From Pogona vitticeps (lineage: Eukaryota; Chordata; Lepidosauria; Squamata; Agamidae): a stretch of 64,000 nt of DNA. The notes below the pieces were generated by a model. That model did no database searches. It was given only the letters and a program-made list of their open reading frames with translations, and was not told the origin of the DNA. The translations under genes were made by a program, and so were the position numbers. Positions within the stretch are counted from its first letter, which is position 1. Each line of letters begins with the position of its first letter. The DNA is taken from NCBI RefSeq assembly GCF_051106095.1, contig NC_135785.1, positions 219,467,045 through 219,531,044 on the forward strand, written 5' to 3'. This document shows, piece by piece, positions 10,701 through 24,699 of the stretch.

Positions 10701-13330
10701 ACAACAGATCCACAACAGACCCAGATTGCTATACCTTTAATTACAGTGTGCCACAATAACCATACAATGCCCCTATGTTATCTTGCTGGGATACTGAATA
10801 TACAATTAAGAACTTTACAAATTAAACATTTTACATTTTTGTAAAGCGTTTAGTATTTGTACTAAATCCTACCATCATGATACGACAGAAACAGGAAATA
10901 AACTAGTTTGGAATTAGTATGGACAGCACTTTCATGTCTACTAGGACAGGAAATAAGCTAGTGTAGAATTAGTAGAACCACTACACTTCTGCCATATATA
11001 TGTTTGGTACTGAGAAAGAAGTGTGTTATGTATAGTAATTCTTTGTACTATACATTTTCTCACATTTCTGACAGTTCACTCTGATGTACACTGTGAGCAG
11101 TGCTAGATGCATGAAATAAAACCAGAGTATTTATTTGATTTTATTATCCGTATGAGAAAGTGTACAGAATAACAAATGGAAGCTGTCAATTTTGCATCGA
11201 TACACAGAAATGTTATGAGCATCACTACACTGTTCATAAGAGGCAAGGTTTGGGTATCGCTTCGTCTTTACTAAATTAGTTATGCACAGACACCTCCTTC
11301 CTTGTCTACTGAAATCTTCATTCATGCTTCAATCTTCACTCACTCAGAACTCTTTCTTATTAGCCTTGTCTACCCAATTCCATCTGCTAAATACAACTAC
11401 GTACTGTACCTCCCTTTTCAACAAACAGCAAAGCAGCCACGTGACTGTCATTCTCAACAATTGTCAAAGCCTTGTGTTTTTTATGCCAGAATTTACCTTG
11501 CAGTAAGAGCTTCCATGAGTTTGTCTGATTTTAGAGTCACCCAGTCATGCTGTATACATATTTGCATTGTTTATCATACGGTCATTTCACTGTACATATG
11601 CAATTATACCTACACATCCTTTCCCTATACAATCAACTTCCCACTACAGTATGTGTATATATGCAATTTAATATTAAAAATATAGAATTTTTAACTCTAC
11701 ATACATAAATTTACAACTCTTTTTGTTCCTGCACCCAGATAGGAAAAGTGTTGCCAGCAAAATCCTTCTGCAGTGTAAGGAAAGCCATTCTCTTTCTTTT
11801 TCTATTGTTGACATTCTTCCACAAAATGATGCACAAAGTAGTGTCCCTCCTCTTTTTTTTTTACTCTGACTTGCCCCATTAAGAGAAAGGCTGCCTTTTC
11901 CATTGTCCTATTTACCACCTTAATCACATTATAAAGTTACATAAACTACATGGGCAGTAGCTAACAATAAGAATAATGCTATCTTAGCAAAGAAAGTTTG
12001 GATGCAGAAGAAGATTGAGGGGGTGATGGACAGAATCCTGTTCTGGCACTTTGCAGAAGCAAAAGAAGCCTCCATTTTCCTTGCTAGACTGAAAAGGGTC
12101 TCAGACTAATTTTGTCTCCCTCTCCCTCTTCCCCATTCTGCTTAGATTCTTTAACATACATGATGTTTCTCTGCAAGGCCCTGCCTAAGAAAACACTGGT
12201 CTTTCTCTCTTTCTTCTACTTATAATAGCTGGCATATGGCTCAGGTTGTGTTGGGGGGGACATTAGGCTGATGAACATCAGTGTTGTTCAAGACTTTTTA
12301 TAGATTTCTACATTCTGTATTTGTCCCAAAGCAATACACTCTAGTTATTGTGTGTTATCAAAGCTAAAAGACACATAGAATTCACCTCTAGCGTCTTTTG
12401 AAATCCTACCAATATTTCAAAGTGGAGCAAAAATCCACAAGAAGAAGTCAGAGTGATATCATCATCATGTTCTTTAAGGAGTGGCAATACCAAAACCAAC
12501 CCTTCTCTCTTTTTTGCTCTTTTAACATTATCCCACTAGCAGCTAGGTTACTTTCACAAAAGCAATAAAAATGAACAAACAGCCCTCTCATATTGTTGCC
12601 CTCACACTCTTCCAGCTATTTGCTGAACAATAAATGGCAACATTCACTAAATAAATTTTGTTTACTCTATCAAATCCATAATTCAATTCCTCCCCTCCCC
12701 CCCAAACCCCAGCCTTTTTTCAAAATATACAGATTTATTTGGATGTCTCCCTTAGATGGAGAAAACACCAGATCTGAACAGAACAATGACAAAAGATTCA
12801 TGGTCTCGTTCCTGGCATCTCGCTATTCTTTCTTATCTTTTTTTCAAAAAGCATAGATACAATTAGAGAGGCGGGTAAAATAACACTATTTCTCCTCCCA
12901 TTTCATTCTCAGTATTAATCGCACAATAAATCTTGCAAAAAGCCACAACAGAAAAAGACAAGAAGCCAACAGGTGGGAGGGGGAGGATTTAAAAAAAAAT
13001 AAAGCTTTGTGTTCATTTAAAGCTTCGTGTTCATCGAGAACCGACACGGACTTGAGCTATGCTTCGTCGTTTGTTTGTGTTTTTTAAAATCTGAGAGAGC
13101 GAACGATTTACGATTTTTCTGAAATAAGAATTCAACAGAGAAGAAATCAAAACCCTGTTTAACTTTGACCTTCTCAAAAAGTCATTTGGCTTTAAAAGGA
13201 AAGGGAGGGAAAATTTGGGGCTTGGTTGGGTTCTCCCCCCCCCCCAACAATCTACTGTACTTAGATGGATGTCGGTCTTGTCCTCTTTTTTCCCCTTTTC
13301 TTTTTTACAACAGGGGAAACTGAGGCATGT
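10701..13330. other. no gene seen upstream of the CpG island
   Basis: AT-rich DNA with short frames only (for example 11282-11685 and 12593-12856). A poly-T run lies near 11853 and C runs near 12690 and 13231. No exon or named repeat is visible. If the CpG-island gene is transcribed leftward, its first intron would lie here. Confidence 0.35.
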
Positions 13331-13339
13331 GAGGCGGAG

Positions 13340-14330
13340 ATCCACGCCCCTCCCGAATGGGAAAAGTTTCCACCTACCCCCAGTTGCTCTCTCTCTCTCT
13401 CTCTCTCTCTCCCGCCCTCATCCTCCCACACACAGATCCCTGCCCCAACACTCCCACCAGTCACAGCCCTCGGACCCTCAGGCATCTCAAAGCCCCTTGA
13501 AGAAGAAGCAGCAGCAGCAGCAGCGGCGGCGGCGGCGGCAGGAGCCAAGCTGGGCTGGGTCTTGTGTAAGAGCAGCCACACGCGCCCCGAGCCAACAAGG
13601 GCTGTTGCTCGCAATGCAACCACTGCGGCGGCTCGAGCCCCCGGCGGCGGCGGCGGCCCTTGTGCTGTGAATCGGAGAGCAGCAAAACCGGGCGCAGAGC
13701 TCGGAGCTGCCTTTCTAGCTAGCCGGAGAAGCCGCCCTGAAGGCTGCGCCTAACTCTCCGCCCCGCTGCCCGCGCGCCCAAGCCGCCCTTTTTTTATTTT
13801 TCCCGTCAGCCGGCCGGCCGCCTTTCCTCTCCACTCTTTTTACCTCTCCTGGGCTTAAGCTAAAAGAAGAGGCGAGAGGAAAACAGGCGGACGGCGGGGA
13901 CTGGAAAGGAGGGGAGGGGAGGGGACGGGATGGGGGGGGCGGCAGTGCCACTGTAACCGAAGAACAGCATGAACCGAGAGCCGCCTCCACACATGCACGG
14001 ACACGCGGGAGCAGAAAGCCAAGGAGAGAAAGTCGAAGCCCGCGAATTCCGGGGCTCCCTTGGACGCGACTCCCGAAGTGGCCAGCCGAGACGCTGGGGA
14101 GGAGGACGGGGGGGGGCGGCTGAGGGAGGCAGTTCCAGACCGAGAGTCTCTCCTCCTTTCCCACCCCCACCCCCCGCCTGCCTGTGCGCGCCGCCGCTTG
14201 GTCTCCCCTCCTCTCCTTGCCAAGCATGGAGCGCTCAAGGCTGCTGAGCAAATAAGCCCAGCTTGCGGTGCTGCTGCTGCTGCTGCTTCTGCTGCTTCCA
14301 GTCGCCACAGAAGGAAACATTGTCGCCTCT
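13340..14330. promoter_or_regulatory. CpG island, probable promoter and first exon of an unidentified gene
   Basis: About 1 kb of GC-rich, CpG-dense sequence stands out sharply from AT-rich surroundings. It holds a (TC)n tract (13388-13412), a GCA-then-GCG run (13508-13540), a GGC run (13641-13656), a CTG run (14269-14294), GC-box-like GGGGCGG motifs and no convincing TATA box. Such islands in vertebrates mark promoters of broadly expressed or developmental genes. Several long frames cross it on both strands (for example 14060-15127 + and 13715-14359 -), but their protein sequences are low-complexity Pro/Ser/Arg and match nothing I know, so I call no coding region. Possible minus-strand splice donors (AAAAGGTAAGA near 14335 and GAGAGGTAAAAA near 13838) hint at leftward transcription but are weak evidence. 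Confidence 0.75.
13508..13540. repeat. GCA/GCG triplet repeat
   Basis: Five GCA-type and then about five GCG-type triplets in the CpG island. If translated they would give poly-Ala, poly-Gln/Arg or similar, but no frame here is supported as coding, so a 5' UTR location is more likely. Confidence 0.85.
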
Positions 14331-15925
14331 CTCTTACCTTTTCTCTTTCCCTCTCTCAATCTTTCGCTTTTCTTTTCTTTCTCTCTCTCTCTCTTTCTCT
14401 CCCTCTTTCTCTCTCTTTTTTTAAAATTGTGTGTTATGGGGAGAATTCCGCCAAGGCGAAAGGGGGAGGGGGAGTGAAGGGGAACAAAAAAAAAAAACCC
14501 ACCCGCGACCCTTTCCCTGCAGTCCCCCGGCCTCCTGGTACCAAGACACTAGGACAACATCAAAGCAACTTAGGGGGAACACTTGAGGGGCCTATTGTCT
14601 GCTCCGGTCTACTCTGTGTTTGCTTCTGTCTCCCCCTCTCGCTGCCGGTAGACTTGGTATGGCCCAGGCATTCATGCCAAGTAGCTTTCACACATGGAAG
14701 CTTGTCTCAAGCAATTGCTGACAAGCCACAAACAAGACATTCTCCCTCCCTCCCCCCTCCTCCTTTCTTCAGAATGCAAACTAAAACTCCACTGACAGGC
14801 AAGCGGGCTTGGCCTACCCGCTTTCTCTCTTCTCCCCCCCCCACAACCCCCCACCCCGCAAGCTCGGCTGACTGCTGTACTGGTGGAGTTAAGAGACAGG
14901 AAAAAGCCCAGGCTGGGTTGGGGGCAGGGAGAGAGAGCTGTCTGCTGTGTCCCAGTAAAATGGCAGAGAGAGAAAGAGAGAGAGAGAGAGACGGTGCACA
15001 CAACACTGCAAAGCGTTTGCTTTCTTCAGATGCTCGGAAGGGGGGTGGGAGGGTTGAGAGATTAAAGAATGAGCAACTGGGGCGGGGAGTAGAAAGACGA
15101 ATCAAACTGTTTTGCATCATATCTTAGGCATGGCGAGTGGTGAAATTTCGCTTTGTAATTTGCAAGTGCTGAGATTTCTTATTTGTTACAGTTATGTGTG
15201 TGTGTGTGTGGATATAGATATACATATACAGTACAGTACTAAAGACTTAAAATCATAGATATTCATCTCAGGGTTTCATTGTTTTAAGAATTTTCCAAGT
15301 ATTCCTGAGATCCACCCCCTTCCTGTAGCATTTTGCCAGTGTACAAAGTGTTCCACTGCGGTTGTGACCTCGTTTACTTGTCCTCACAACAACTTGTGAG
15401 AGATGTGGGTGAAGAGTGTTGAGCAAGAGTGGCTTCTTACATACACAATGAACTTGAGCCATGAGGAGGGACTCAAAGGATTATGGTATGCAGTGGGCAG
15501 CCCTACAACCTAAACTTCACAAGCTTTGCTCCAAGGAGACAAAGTCATGGAGGTCACTCAAGGTCATCAAGAGTACTAAGAACAAGAGCCAAATCTTTGG
15601 TATCCTTTAATATCTGTTTTTATTATTGATCACTCCAGAATCCAGATGGAAGATGGAAGAGCCAGAGTGGTAGAATAGCCAGGGCCAGGATTTGAAATCT
15701 ATACAGTATTAAGCCATGAAGTTCACTGGATGATTAGGGGGTAATCAACTGTTTCCTACTTTAACCCACCTAACCGGGGGTGGGGGGGAGTTTTGCTGTG
15801 TTTTCTCTTTCCTTGGAGAAAATTTGGGATAAAAGAAAAGGATTCATGAAGGTCACTGGGAAGAAAGAGATTTCAATTACAACTTTGACCTTTGGTCAAA
15901 TTGAGTTCTGTGGAGTTTGCGGGGA
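14331..15925. other. CpG-island shore, no gene assigned
   Basis: A pyrimidine-rich tract (14335-14425) is followed by mixed sequence with (AG)n near 14965-14990 and (TG)n near 15195-15211. Frames spanning this part are driven by low complexity. It may contain 5' UTR or first-intron sequence of the unidentified gene. Confidence 0.35.
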
Positions 15926-15929
15926 AAAT

Positions 15930-16120
15930 GTTGCTGTTTTGTGCTATCAAGCTGTTTCTGATTTATGGCAACTTTCATAGAGTTTTCAAGATACATGAGA
16001 TGTTAAAGGAGTGGTTTACCATTCCCACCTCCTACTGAATTTCAATGGCAGAATGGGGATTTCAACCCAGGTTTCCTGAGTCTTAGTCCCACACTCTATC
16101 TAATACACCATGTTGCATTT
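15930..16120 (-). mobile_element. tRNA-derived SINE (same group as 1.8 kb)
   Basis: On the minus strand the head is recognisable at 16080-16115 ('gtattagatagagtgtggga'). A degraded B box follows (reverse complement of 'gggatttcaacccagg'), and the tail contains 'gccataaatcagaaac' and 'cttgatagcac'. This is the same arrangement as the copies at 1.8 kb and 61.8 kb. It is diverged. Confidence 0.62.
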
Positions 16121-16129
16121 ATTAAGAAA

Positions 16130-17280
16130 TGCACAAATACTTTTGAAAAAAATTGAGGAACACAAATAATGTAGCATAGGATGAAGAATGAGGACACAAT
16201 TGTTAGATACACACAGAAAACATTTCCATTTTACAGAATGTGGAGAATTTACTTGTGCAGTTGCCAGAATTCTCTAGCTAGCTTGGCCACTGTCAGGATT
16301 CTGAGAGATACAGTTCCAAAAAGTAACTTTTCCAGGCTTTGCCCCTTTCTCAAACAGCCATTGGCATCAACTTGAAAGATTCTGCAGAGCACATTGGTAA
16401 AAATATTTGCTCATGTATACTTAGCAAGTAAGGTCCCCAGGCATTAAGGTTTGTGGTGATATTGCTAAGTGGATGTGGGTCTGGGATGGGTCTGGCTGCA
16501 CAACCACAACAGAATCTCGTGTGTGCTTTTTTAAGAGCTGCAATCGAAGAAAGATGGGATAACATATTAATTGGCTAAAAAGTACACCTTGTCACATTCA
16601 GTGAGACTTATGCCTTAAGGCTGAGATAAACGTGATTGTGGAGATGTGTGAATATATTTCTGTGCTCTTTAAAGTTTTGCAGATAGCAGCTGCAGGGGTG
16701 GAGGTCACAGCTAATCCATGTCAGAACTGCTACACTGTGTAACCTTTTCCTCCTATCTCTTTTTTTCCTAGGAAAAGCCACCAGTTCACCACCACCACCC
16801 TACCACATACTACTTATTTCCTCCATCAGGAGAAAGAGAGTGACAGAATGATGAGAATGGTAGCTTGGGGTGAAGTTTTTGTTTGAGAAAATAGTGCAAG
16901 AGAAAAGAATTGTCCTCCATCATGGGCTCAGCCCAGCTTGGAACTCCTATGGCTCTTACTTACTAATTACACCTCTCTAGGACCTCATCTAGATTTTAGA
17001 TATCTTTAAGGTTTACAGAGGAACAGCTCAACACTGGAGAGTTAGAACTTGATTCTCTTTGTCTCAGTCTGCATAGAGACAGTATATTATGAGACTAGGC
17101 TAAGAAGATTTTCTTATGACCAGATCCTGTTGTTGGGAATAATGTTTTTCTGCATTTGTGTAAACTGTAATTGAATTGAAATTGACTTGGACTTTGGTAT
17201 ATGATTTTCAGATTGTTTCTGTCAGTATGTATTTACATAAATGTACACATACATTTTGGCTGCAGAGACAGCTTTTGGGA
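16130..17280. other. no gene seen
   Basis: Mixed DNA with no named repeat or exon-like frame. Confidence 0.35.
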
Positions 17281-17284
17281 GTCC

Positions 17285-17370
17285 AATTCCCCACTGTATC
17301 TCATTGACAGGGGCTTGACTCGATGATCCATAGGGTCCGTTATAGTTCTACAATTCTAAGATTATTAAGT
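17285..17370 (+). mobile_element. CR1-like LINE 3' end
   Basis: The motif GACAGGGGCTTGACTCGATG, followed by 'atagggtccgttatagttctacaattcta', resembles the conserved end of amniote CR1 elements (a 'gacctttggggtcccttccaa' type end followed by ATTCTRTG-like repeats). Only the terminal 80-90 bp can be recognised, as is usual for 5'-truncated CR1 copies. Confidence 0.55.
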
Positions 17371-17830
17371 TATTATACATACCTGCAGCGGAAGATATTT
17401 AATGAATCTGACAAATTAGATTTTCATCCACAAACACAAATGGGTTCCTAACATTTTTTGATTCAAGAGTTCAGATGTTGTAACTTGGATGGCATTTGGT
17501 TCATATGAAATTGTCCTCAGGAAGTAGGGGGCATCCCGCTTCTCACTTCCAGAAAAAAGTAAGGGGAGGATACAGATATAATTATTGCATCAATGGTATG
17601 TAACACTATTGGTACAAACCTATGCTAATAAATCCACAAATGCAAAATGCTTGAGGAAATGTGAAACCCTAGGCCTCCCTTACAAATTGCACATGGTGGA
17701 AGAGGATGACTGTCCGAGACAGATGGACAGGCAGCCAGACAAACAGATAGATGAGAACTTTTGAACATGTTGAAATTATGGATGCATATGCCAAAATATC
17801 TTGTAGATTCAGAAGTATTTATTTATTTAC

Positions 17831-17862
<32 letters not shown>

Positions 17863-20080
17863 CTTTTATGTAGGAAATGTTACTGAGAAAGTAAGTTTTC
17901 TAAACTCTAGAACAGAATATTTCTGCTATATGTAGTTAGTAGATGGAATCTAGTTCATTGTGGTGTAATGTAAAGTTATGCTAGAGTAGCTTTGCCAAGT
18001 GTTATAGTCAGACAAAGCAGATTGTGCAGTTCCACAATTAGTCATGTGGTTCCCATTACAACCAATTGCCCAGTGAGCCAGCAGAAGTGCTTTGTAAATA
18101 GCACTTCCACATTGCCATTATTGTAGCTACCACAGGTATAATGTTGAGTTATAGCACAGTACCTAGGATTCCAGCCAGTATCTGGTTGTGCTATTGTTAA
18201 CAGCTCTAGTTTGCATTTTCTTGGGTCTTGGAATCCTGCATATCATGATTTCAGTAGTACAAAAGCTAAGTGAGGGTGTTAGTGATTGTGATGCACAGTG
18301 TTCTGTATGGATTTGCAAGGATTCATTCTGTACTGAACACGAACCACATGACTGACTACGAAGATGCACAAGACAAAAAGACAAAGTTCCCCTTTGAAGA
18401 ACATGCATTGTGCCCAGAGGCACCACTAAAAGTTCTGCTTCTTGGCCTGGCAAAAAGTTGGGGAGCCCCAGGAAATTCTGCACAAACACAAGCTGGCTTC
18501 ATCCAAATGTATCAAAATGGTTTTACAAAAGAGCAAACATTATTATCTTAGTTTCGTAGATGGGGAAACAGACAGTGATTAAGCACTTTGCCCAAGGCTA
18601 CCTTAAGAAAGAGAAGAGAATTAGAGCCTCCTGACTCAATGTTGACTAAATTACTGAAACCACTAAACAATTCTACCTAAACTGATACTCATTCACAAAG
18701 GTAAAATTGTGCAAATCTGTCTCTTTCAGTACAAAAATTTTACCTGCACCACTTTTTGGCTTGGGAATTAGACAAATGATTCAGTCAAAGAGAAGAAAAA
18801 CAACAAAAGAAGATATTTTTGCTTTTTGTTATGTGATGTATGAAAAAAATGGAACATAAACAGAATGTTGCAAAATTCCAGATGGTATGAATGCTCAAAT
18901 ATAAGGAAAAACAGATCTAATAAAGCAATATGAAATGTGCAAGAAAAAGATGTCTGGATACAAAAAATAAATTATGGCCAATTAAAATTTGCTAATAGTC
19001 AAGTTACTTGCAGTTTACCACCATTCACATTATGTTTTAATGTTTAAAATAATATTTAAATATAAATAAGCCCACCCAAATTACAAATACATGCTACATT
19101 ACACATACAACTGATGTGTTTAGCCTCCTTTTCTAGTATGCTGATCAGTACTCACTTTCAAAGATTCTGGAAATTATGGTCATACAAATTGCAAAGCTAT
19201 TTATCTTTAATTTTTACCTAATGTCTGCTTTATAAGACTCATTTGAGCTATCAGTTTTGTGACTTTAAAGAATTGTTTCACTGTGTAATTTTAGGCCAGC
19301 ATAATGGCCAGATCCTTCATTCTGTTAACCTGTGGAAAGGCAGGGAGAACCAGAAAGAGAAACAGCAGAAATATTCAGAGAAGCAGCAGGATTAGTCAGA
19401 CTGAGTTCCAAAATCTGGGGATGTGTTTGTACAAGACCTGGAATGTCAGGAAACCTATCTTGCAAAACAACTTAGAAAAATATTCAAAATGAGCAAATAA
19501 TATTGCTATGGTTATTAGCATTTCTATCCAGAGGTCTCCAGGCTCCAAGGAAAACAGATGCTGGATACAGAAATTATCACAAAGATTTATTTGTGCGCAT
19601 GATGATTATTTGCATGCATGACACAGTAAGATTTAGAGAAATGCTTTTGTCATACACCTTGTAGTTCTGATTCAGCAAAACAATGCATTCATTTCACTGA
19701 CAGACAAATATCTAAGGGGATCCTTTCTTACGTTAGCAGGCACATAATTAACTGAAATGAACATACTTTAAATACTAGGTCCCACCTAATTGCAGGAGAA
19801 GTGGTCTCTTCAATGACTCATTTTCAGTCATGCTGGTTAAGGAGACTGAACTGTGAACCTTACTTCCCAGAGGAGGGACCCAGCTTGGAGGGCATATTGA
19901 ACCCCTTTTCCAGCCAAAACAGAAGAAGGCTATGTGACATTATTTCCTGCAGTTGGCAGGTGGTGGGATGAAACAATAAACATAGAAAGATCTGACATAA
20001 ATATTGTAATTGTCTTCCCCCACTTGGAACCCTACAGACATATCATGCTGTGTCGCACAAGGAGAGGGGAGTTACAGTCC
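17371..20080. other. gene-free stretch
   Basis: AT-rich DNA. A (GATT)n tract lies at 17831-17860. A diverged MIR/CORE-SINE-like segment (minus) lies at about 18555-18670, with 'gatggggaaacagac' and 'gcactttgcccaagg'. The overlapping frames at 18163-18551 are not similar to known proteins. Confidence 0.4.
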
Positions 20081-20084
20081 TGTA

Positions 20085-21360
20085 CAACTGTACTCATTGC
20101 ACTGATTTCACATGCTAGTAAGGTTATGCTCAAAATCCTCCAAGGTAGGCTTCAGCACTATGTGGACTGAGAATGCCCAGAAGTACAAGCTGGATTTCAA
20201 AGGGGCAGAAGAACTAGAGACCAAATTGCTAACATGCGCTGGATTATGGAGAAAGCCAGAGAATTCCAGAAAAACATCTACTTCTGCTTCATTGACTAAG
20301 CAAAAGCCTTTGACTGTGTGGACCACAGCAAACTATGGCAAGTCCTTAAAGAAATGGGAGTGCCTGACCACCTTATCTACCTCTTGAAAAATCTATATGT
20401 GGGACAGGAAGCAACAGTTAGAACTGGATATGGAACACCTGATTAGTTCAAAATTGGGAAAAGAGTATGACAAGGCTGTCTGTTGTCTCTCTGCTTATTT
20501 ATATGCAGAATACATCATGTGAAAGGCAGGACTGCATAAATCCCAAGCCGGAATTAAGATTGCCGGAAGAAATATCAACAACCTCAGATATGCAGATGAT
20601 ACCACTCTGATGGCAGAAAGTGAGGAGGAATTAAAGAGCCTCTTAATGAAGGTGAAAGAGGAGAGCGCAAAAAATGGTCTGAAGCTCAACATCAAAAACC
20701 TAATATCATGGCCACTGTTCCCATCACCTCCTGGCAAACAGAAGGGGAAGATATGGAGGCAGTGACAGATTTTACTTTCTTGGGCTCCATGATCACTGCA
20801 GATGGTGACAGCAGCCACGAAATTAAAAGATGCCTGCTTCTTGGGAGGAAAGTGATGACAAACCTAGACAGCATGTTAAAAAGCAGAGACATCACCTTGC
20901 CGATAAAGGTCCACATACTCAAAGCTATGATTTTTCCAGTAGCAATGTATAGAAGTGAGACTGGACCATAAAGAAGGCTGACCGCCAAAGAATTGATGCA
21001 TTTCAATTGTGGTACTGGAGGAGACTCTTGAGAGTCCCCTGGACTGCAAAGAGAACAAACATTTTGAAGTAAATCAAGCCTGGGTGCTCACTGGAAGGAC
21101 ATATCCTGAAGTTGAGGTTCCAATACTTTGGCCATCTCATGAGAAGAGAAGACTCCTTGGAAAAGACCCAGATGTTGGGAACGTTTGAGGGCAAGAGGAG
21201 AAGGGGACGAGAGAGGACAAGATGGTTGGACAGTTTCATCGAAACTGCCAACATGAATTTGACCAAAATCCGGGAGGCAGTGGAAGACAGGATGGCCTGG
21301 CGTGCTCTGGTCCATGGGGTCACGAAGAGTCGGTCACGACTTAACGACTAAACAACAACA
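20085..21360 (+). mobile_element. BovB (RTE) LINE, 5'-truncated
   Basis: Plus-strand translation in several frames gives RTE-BovB landmarks in order: IALISHASKVMLKILQGRL, a degraded KAFDCVDH, the NNLRYAD region (in another frame), 'DFTFLGSMITADGDSSHEIK', 'LPIKVHILKAMIFPVAMY', RFQYFGHLMRREDSLEKTQM and a C-terminal GVTKSRSRLND stop at 21351. It ends in an ACA/AAC-rich tail (21346-21361). It has lost the endonuclease and N-terminal RT and has several frameshifts and stops, so it cannot encode an active protein. I find no clear target duplication. Confidence 0.9.
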
Positions 21361-22986
<1,626 letters not shown>

Positions 22987-23329
22987 TCTGAACTCCTGTG
23001 GCACTGAAAAAAAAATCATAATAACAGAAGTGTCCAAAAAGCAAATACAGTACAGCCATGGTAGCCATGAAGAAAGAGCTCTTATTTGATCAACCCAAGG
23101 AGAACAGATATGTGCCAGCTAAATTAATAATCAAACAATTAGTAATGAACTTGAAGTCCCAGAAGAGTCACGTCACAAAAAACACAGAAGACAAAACAGA
23201 AATGAATTCTGATTGTAATAATTATAATGAATCCATAATGGTGCCAATGCTATTAGGTATCTTTTTATTTATATGAAAAAGACATAAGATTTTATGTCAG
23301 GCAAAAACAAAACAAAAATTTTAAAAAAG

Positions 23330-23570
23330 ACAGAAATGTTTATGACACCTTAAAGACTAACTGCTATATTTTAATATGAGCTTTTGTGAACAAGCTTATT
23401 TATTTATTTATTTAATTTATTTATTTGATTTATATCCCACCCATCTGGTATATCATACCAGTTCATTTCTTCTTACAAGATTTAGATGTCTGAAGAAGTG
23501 GACTTGTCCACAAAAGCTCACATTATGATACAGTAGTTAGTCTCTAAGATGCCACAACGTTTTTGCCTCC
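23330..23570. repeat. inverted pair of interspersed-repeat arms
   Basis: The left arm (about 23330-23395: 'caccttaaagactaactgct', 'gagcttttgtgaacaag') and the reverse complement of the right arm (about 23500-23570: 'catcttagagactaactact', 'gagcttttgtggacaag') are alike over about 65 bp. An ATTT-rich tract and 'gatttatatcccacccatct' lie between them. This is either two copies in opposite orientation or one element with subterminal inverted repeats. A third copy lies near 10600-10700. Confidence 0.65.
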
Positions 23571-23689
<119 letters not shown>

Positions 23690-24119
23690 CATTTTGTTTC
23701 TGCCTGACATGCCAGCACTGACTAAAATGTAAACTGTTTAAATTTGTAATTATGTTGTCTCCATAGCCTTACAGGATGGCAGTAACTTTGATTGAACTGT
23801 TTTTTCGGTCTTCTGTTTTAAACGTTTGACCTCCTTTTCTTCATGGCAGTTGCAGTCCCATTGTAAGAGATTGTACCTACATGCTCAGGCCTGTGGAATT
23901 GTGCCAACTGGTTGGTTAGAAAGCCTTTAAGATTATGCCGATGTCATTTCCCAAGTACTTCCCTCACCGTGCCTGTATCACAACCTGTCTGTCTTCTTCT
24001 ATGCCTGTCACAATGTCATCCTCTGTCCAGTCTTACTAAGATTATAGTTTCTAGGACGGTACATGCAAGAATAGTGCTGCAAAGTGTAAGACGGTTGCAC
24101 GAAATCAGGTTGATGCTTG

Positions 24120-24690
24120 TACTTGTTCTCTTGTGCCGTTAAGTCACTAATGTGTCACAACCCTATGAATTAGTGATCTCCAAAATGTCCTGTCCTCAAC
24201 AGCCCTGCTCAACACTTGCAAATTCAAGCCTGTGGCTTCCTTTATGGAGTCAATGCATCTCACATTTGGTCTCCCTCTTTTCCTGCTCCCTTCCACCTTT
24301 CCCAGCAATTTGGTCTTTTCCAAAGAATCTTGCTTTCTCATGATGTGCCCGAAGTAGGGCAGCCTCAATTTCATCATTTTTCTCTCTAGAGATAGTTCAG
24401 GCTTGGTTCGATCTAGGACCCACTTGTTCATCTTTCCAGCATGTCTGCAAAACTCTTCTCCGGCACCATATTTCAAACAAATCTATTTTGGTTTCCTGTC
24501 AGTTTTCTTTAATTGTCCAGCTTTCATGCCCATGCATGGTCATCAGGAATACGGGATGATCTTGTGGATGATCTTGGTTTTGGCCTTCAGTGATACATCC
24601 TTATATTGGATTATCTTCTCTAATTCCTTCATTGATGCCCTTCTGAGTATCAGTCTTCTGATTTCTTAACTGCAGTCTCCAATTGGATTG
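24120..24690 (-). mobile_element. LINE 3' fragment, RT C-terminal region and tail
   Basis: Minus-strand frame 24476-24147 gives WVLDRTKPELSLERKMMKLR, then LPYFGHIMRKQDSLEKTKLL, 'GKVEGSRKRGRPNVRCID', 'SIKEATGLNLQVLSRAVEDR' and TFWRSLIHRVVTH. This is the conserved region after the palm in RTE-like LINEs (compare YFGHLMRR in BovB), but it is clearly not BovB. Upstream sequence to about 24690 continues the element in broken frames. Its 3' tail ('gtgacttaacggcacaag' type) resembles the tails of the SINEs at 1.8, 15.9 and 61.8 kb. Clade not assigned. Confidence 0.75.
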
Positions 24691-24699
24691 ATGACTGAA

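Noticed and set aside
14060-15127. 355-codon open frame across the CpG island, and a 214-codon frame on the other strand (13715-14359)
   Set aside because: Both are low-complexity Ser/Pro/Arg/Leu translations created by GC-rich and CT-rich sequence. They overlap on opposite strands and match no known protein.
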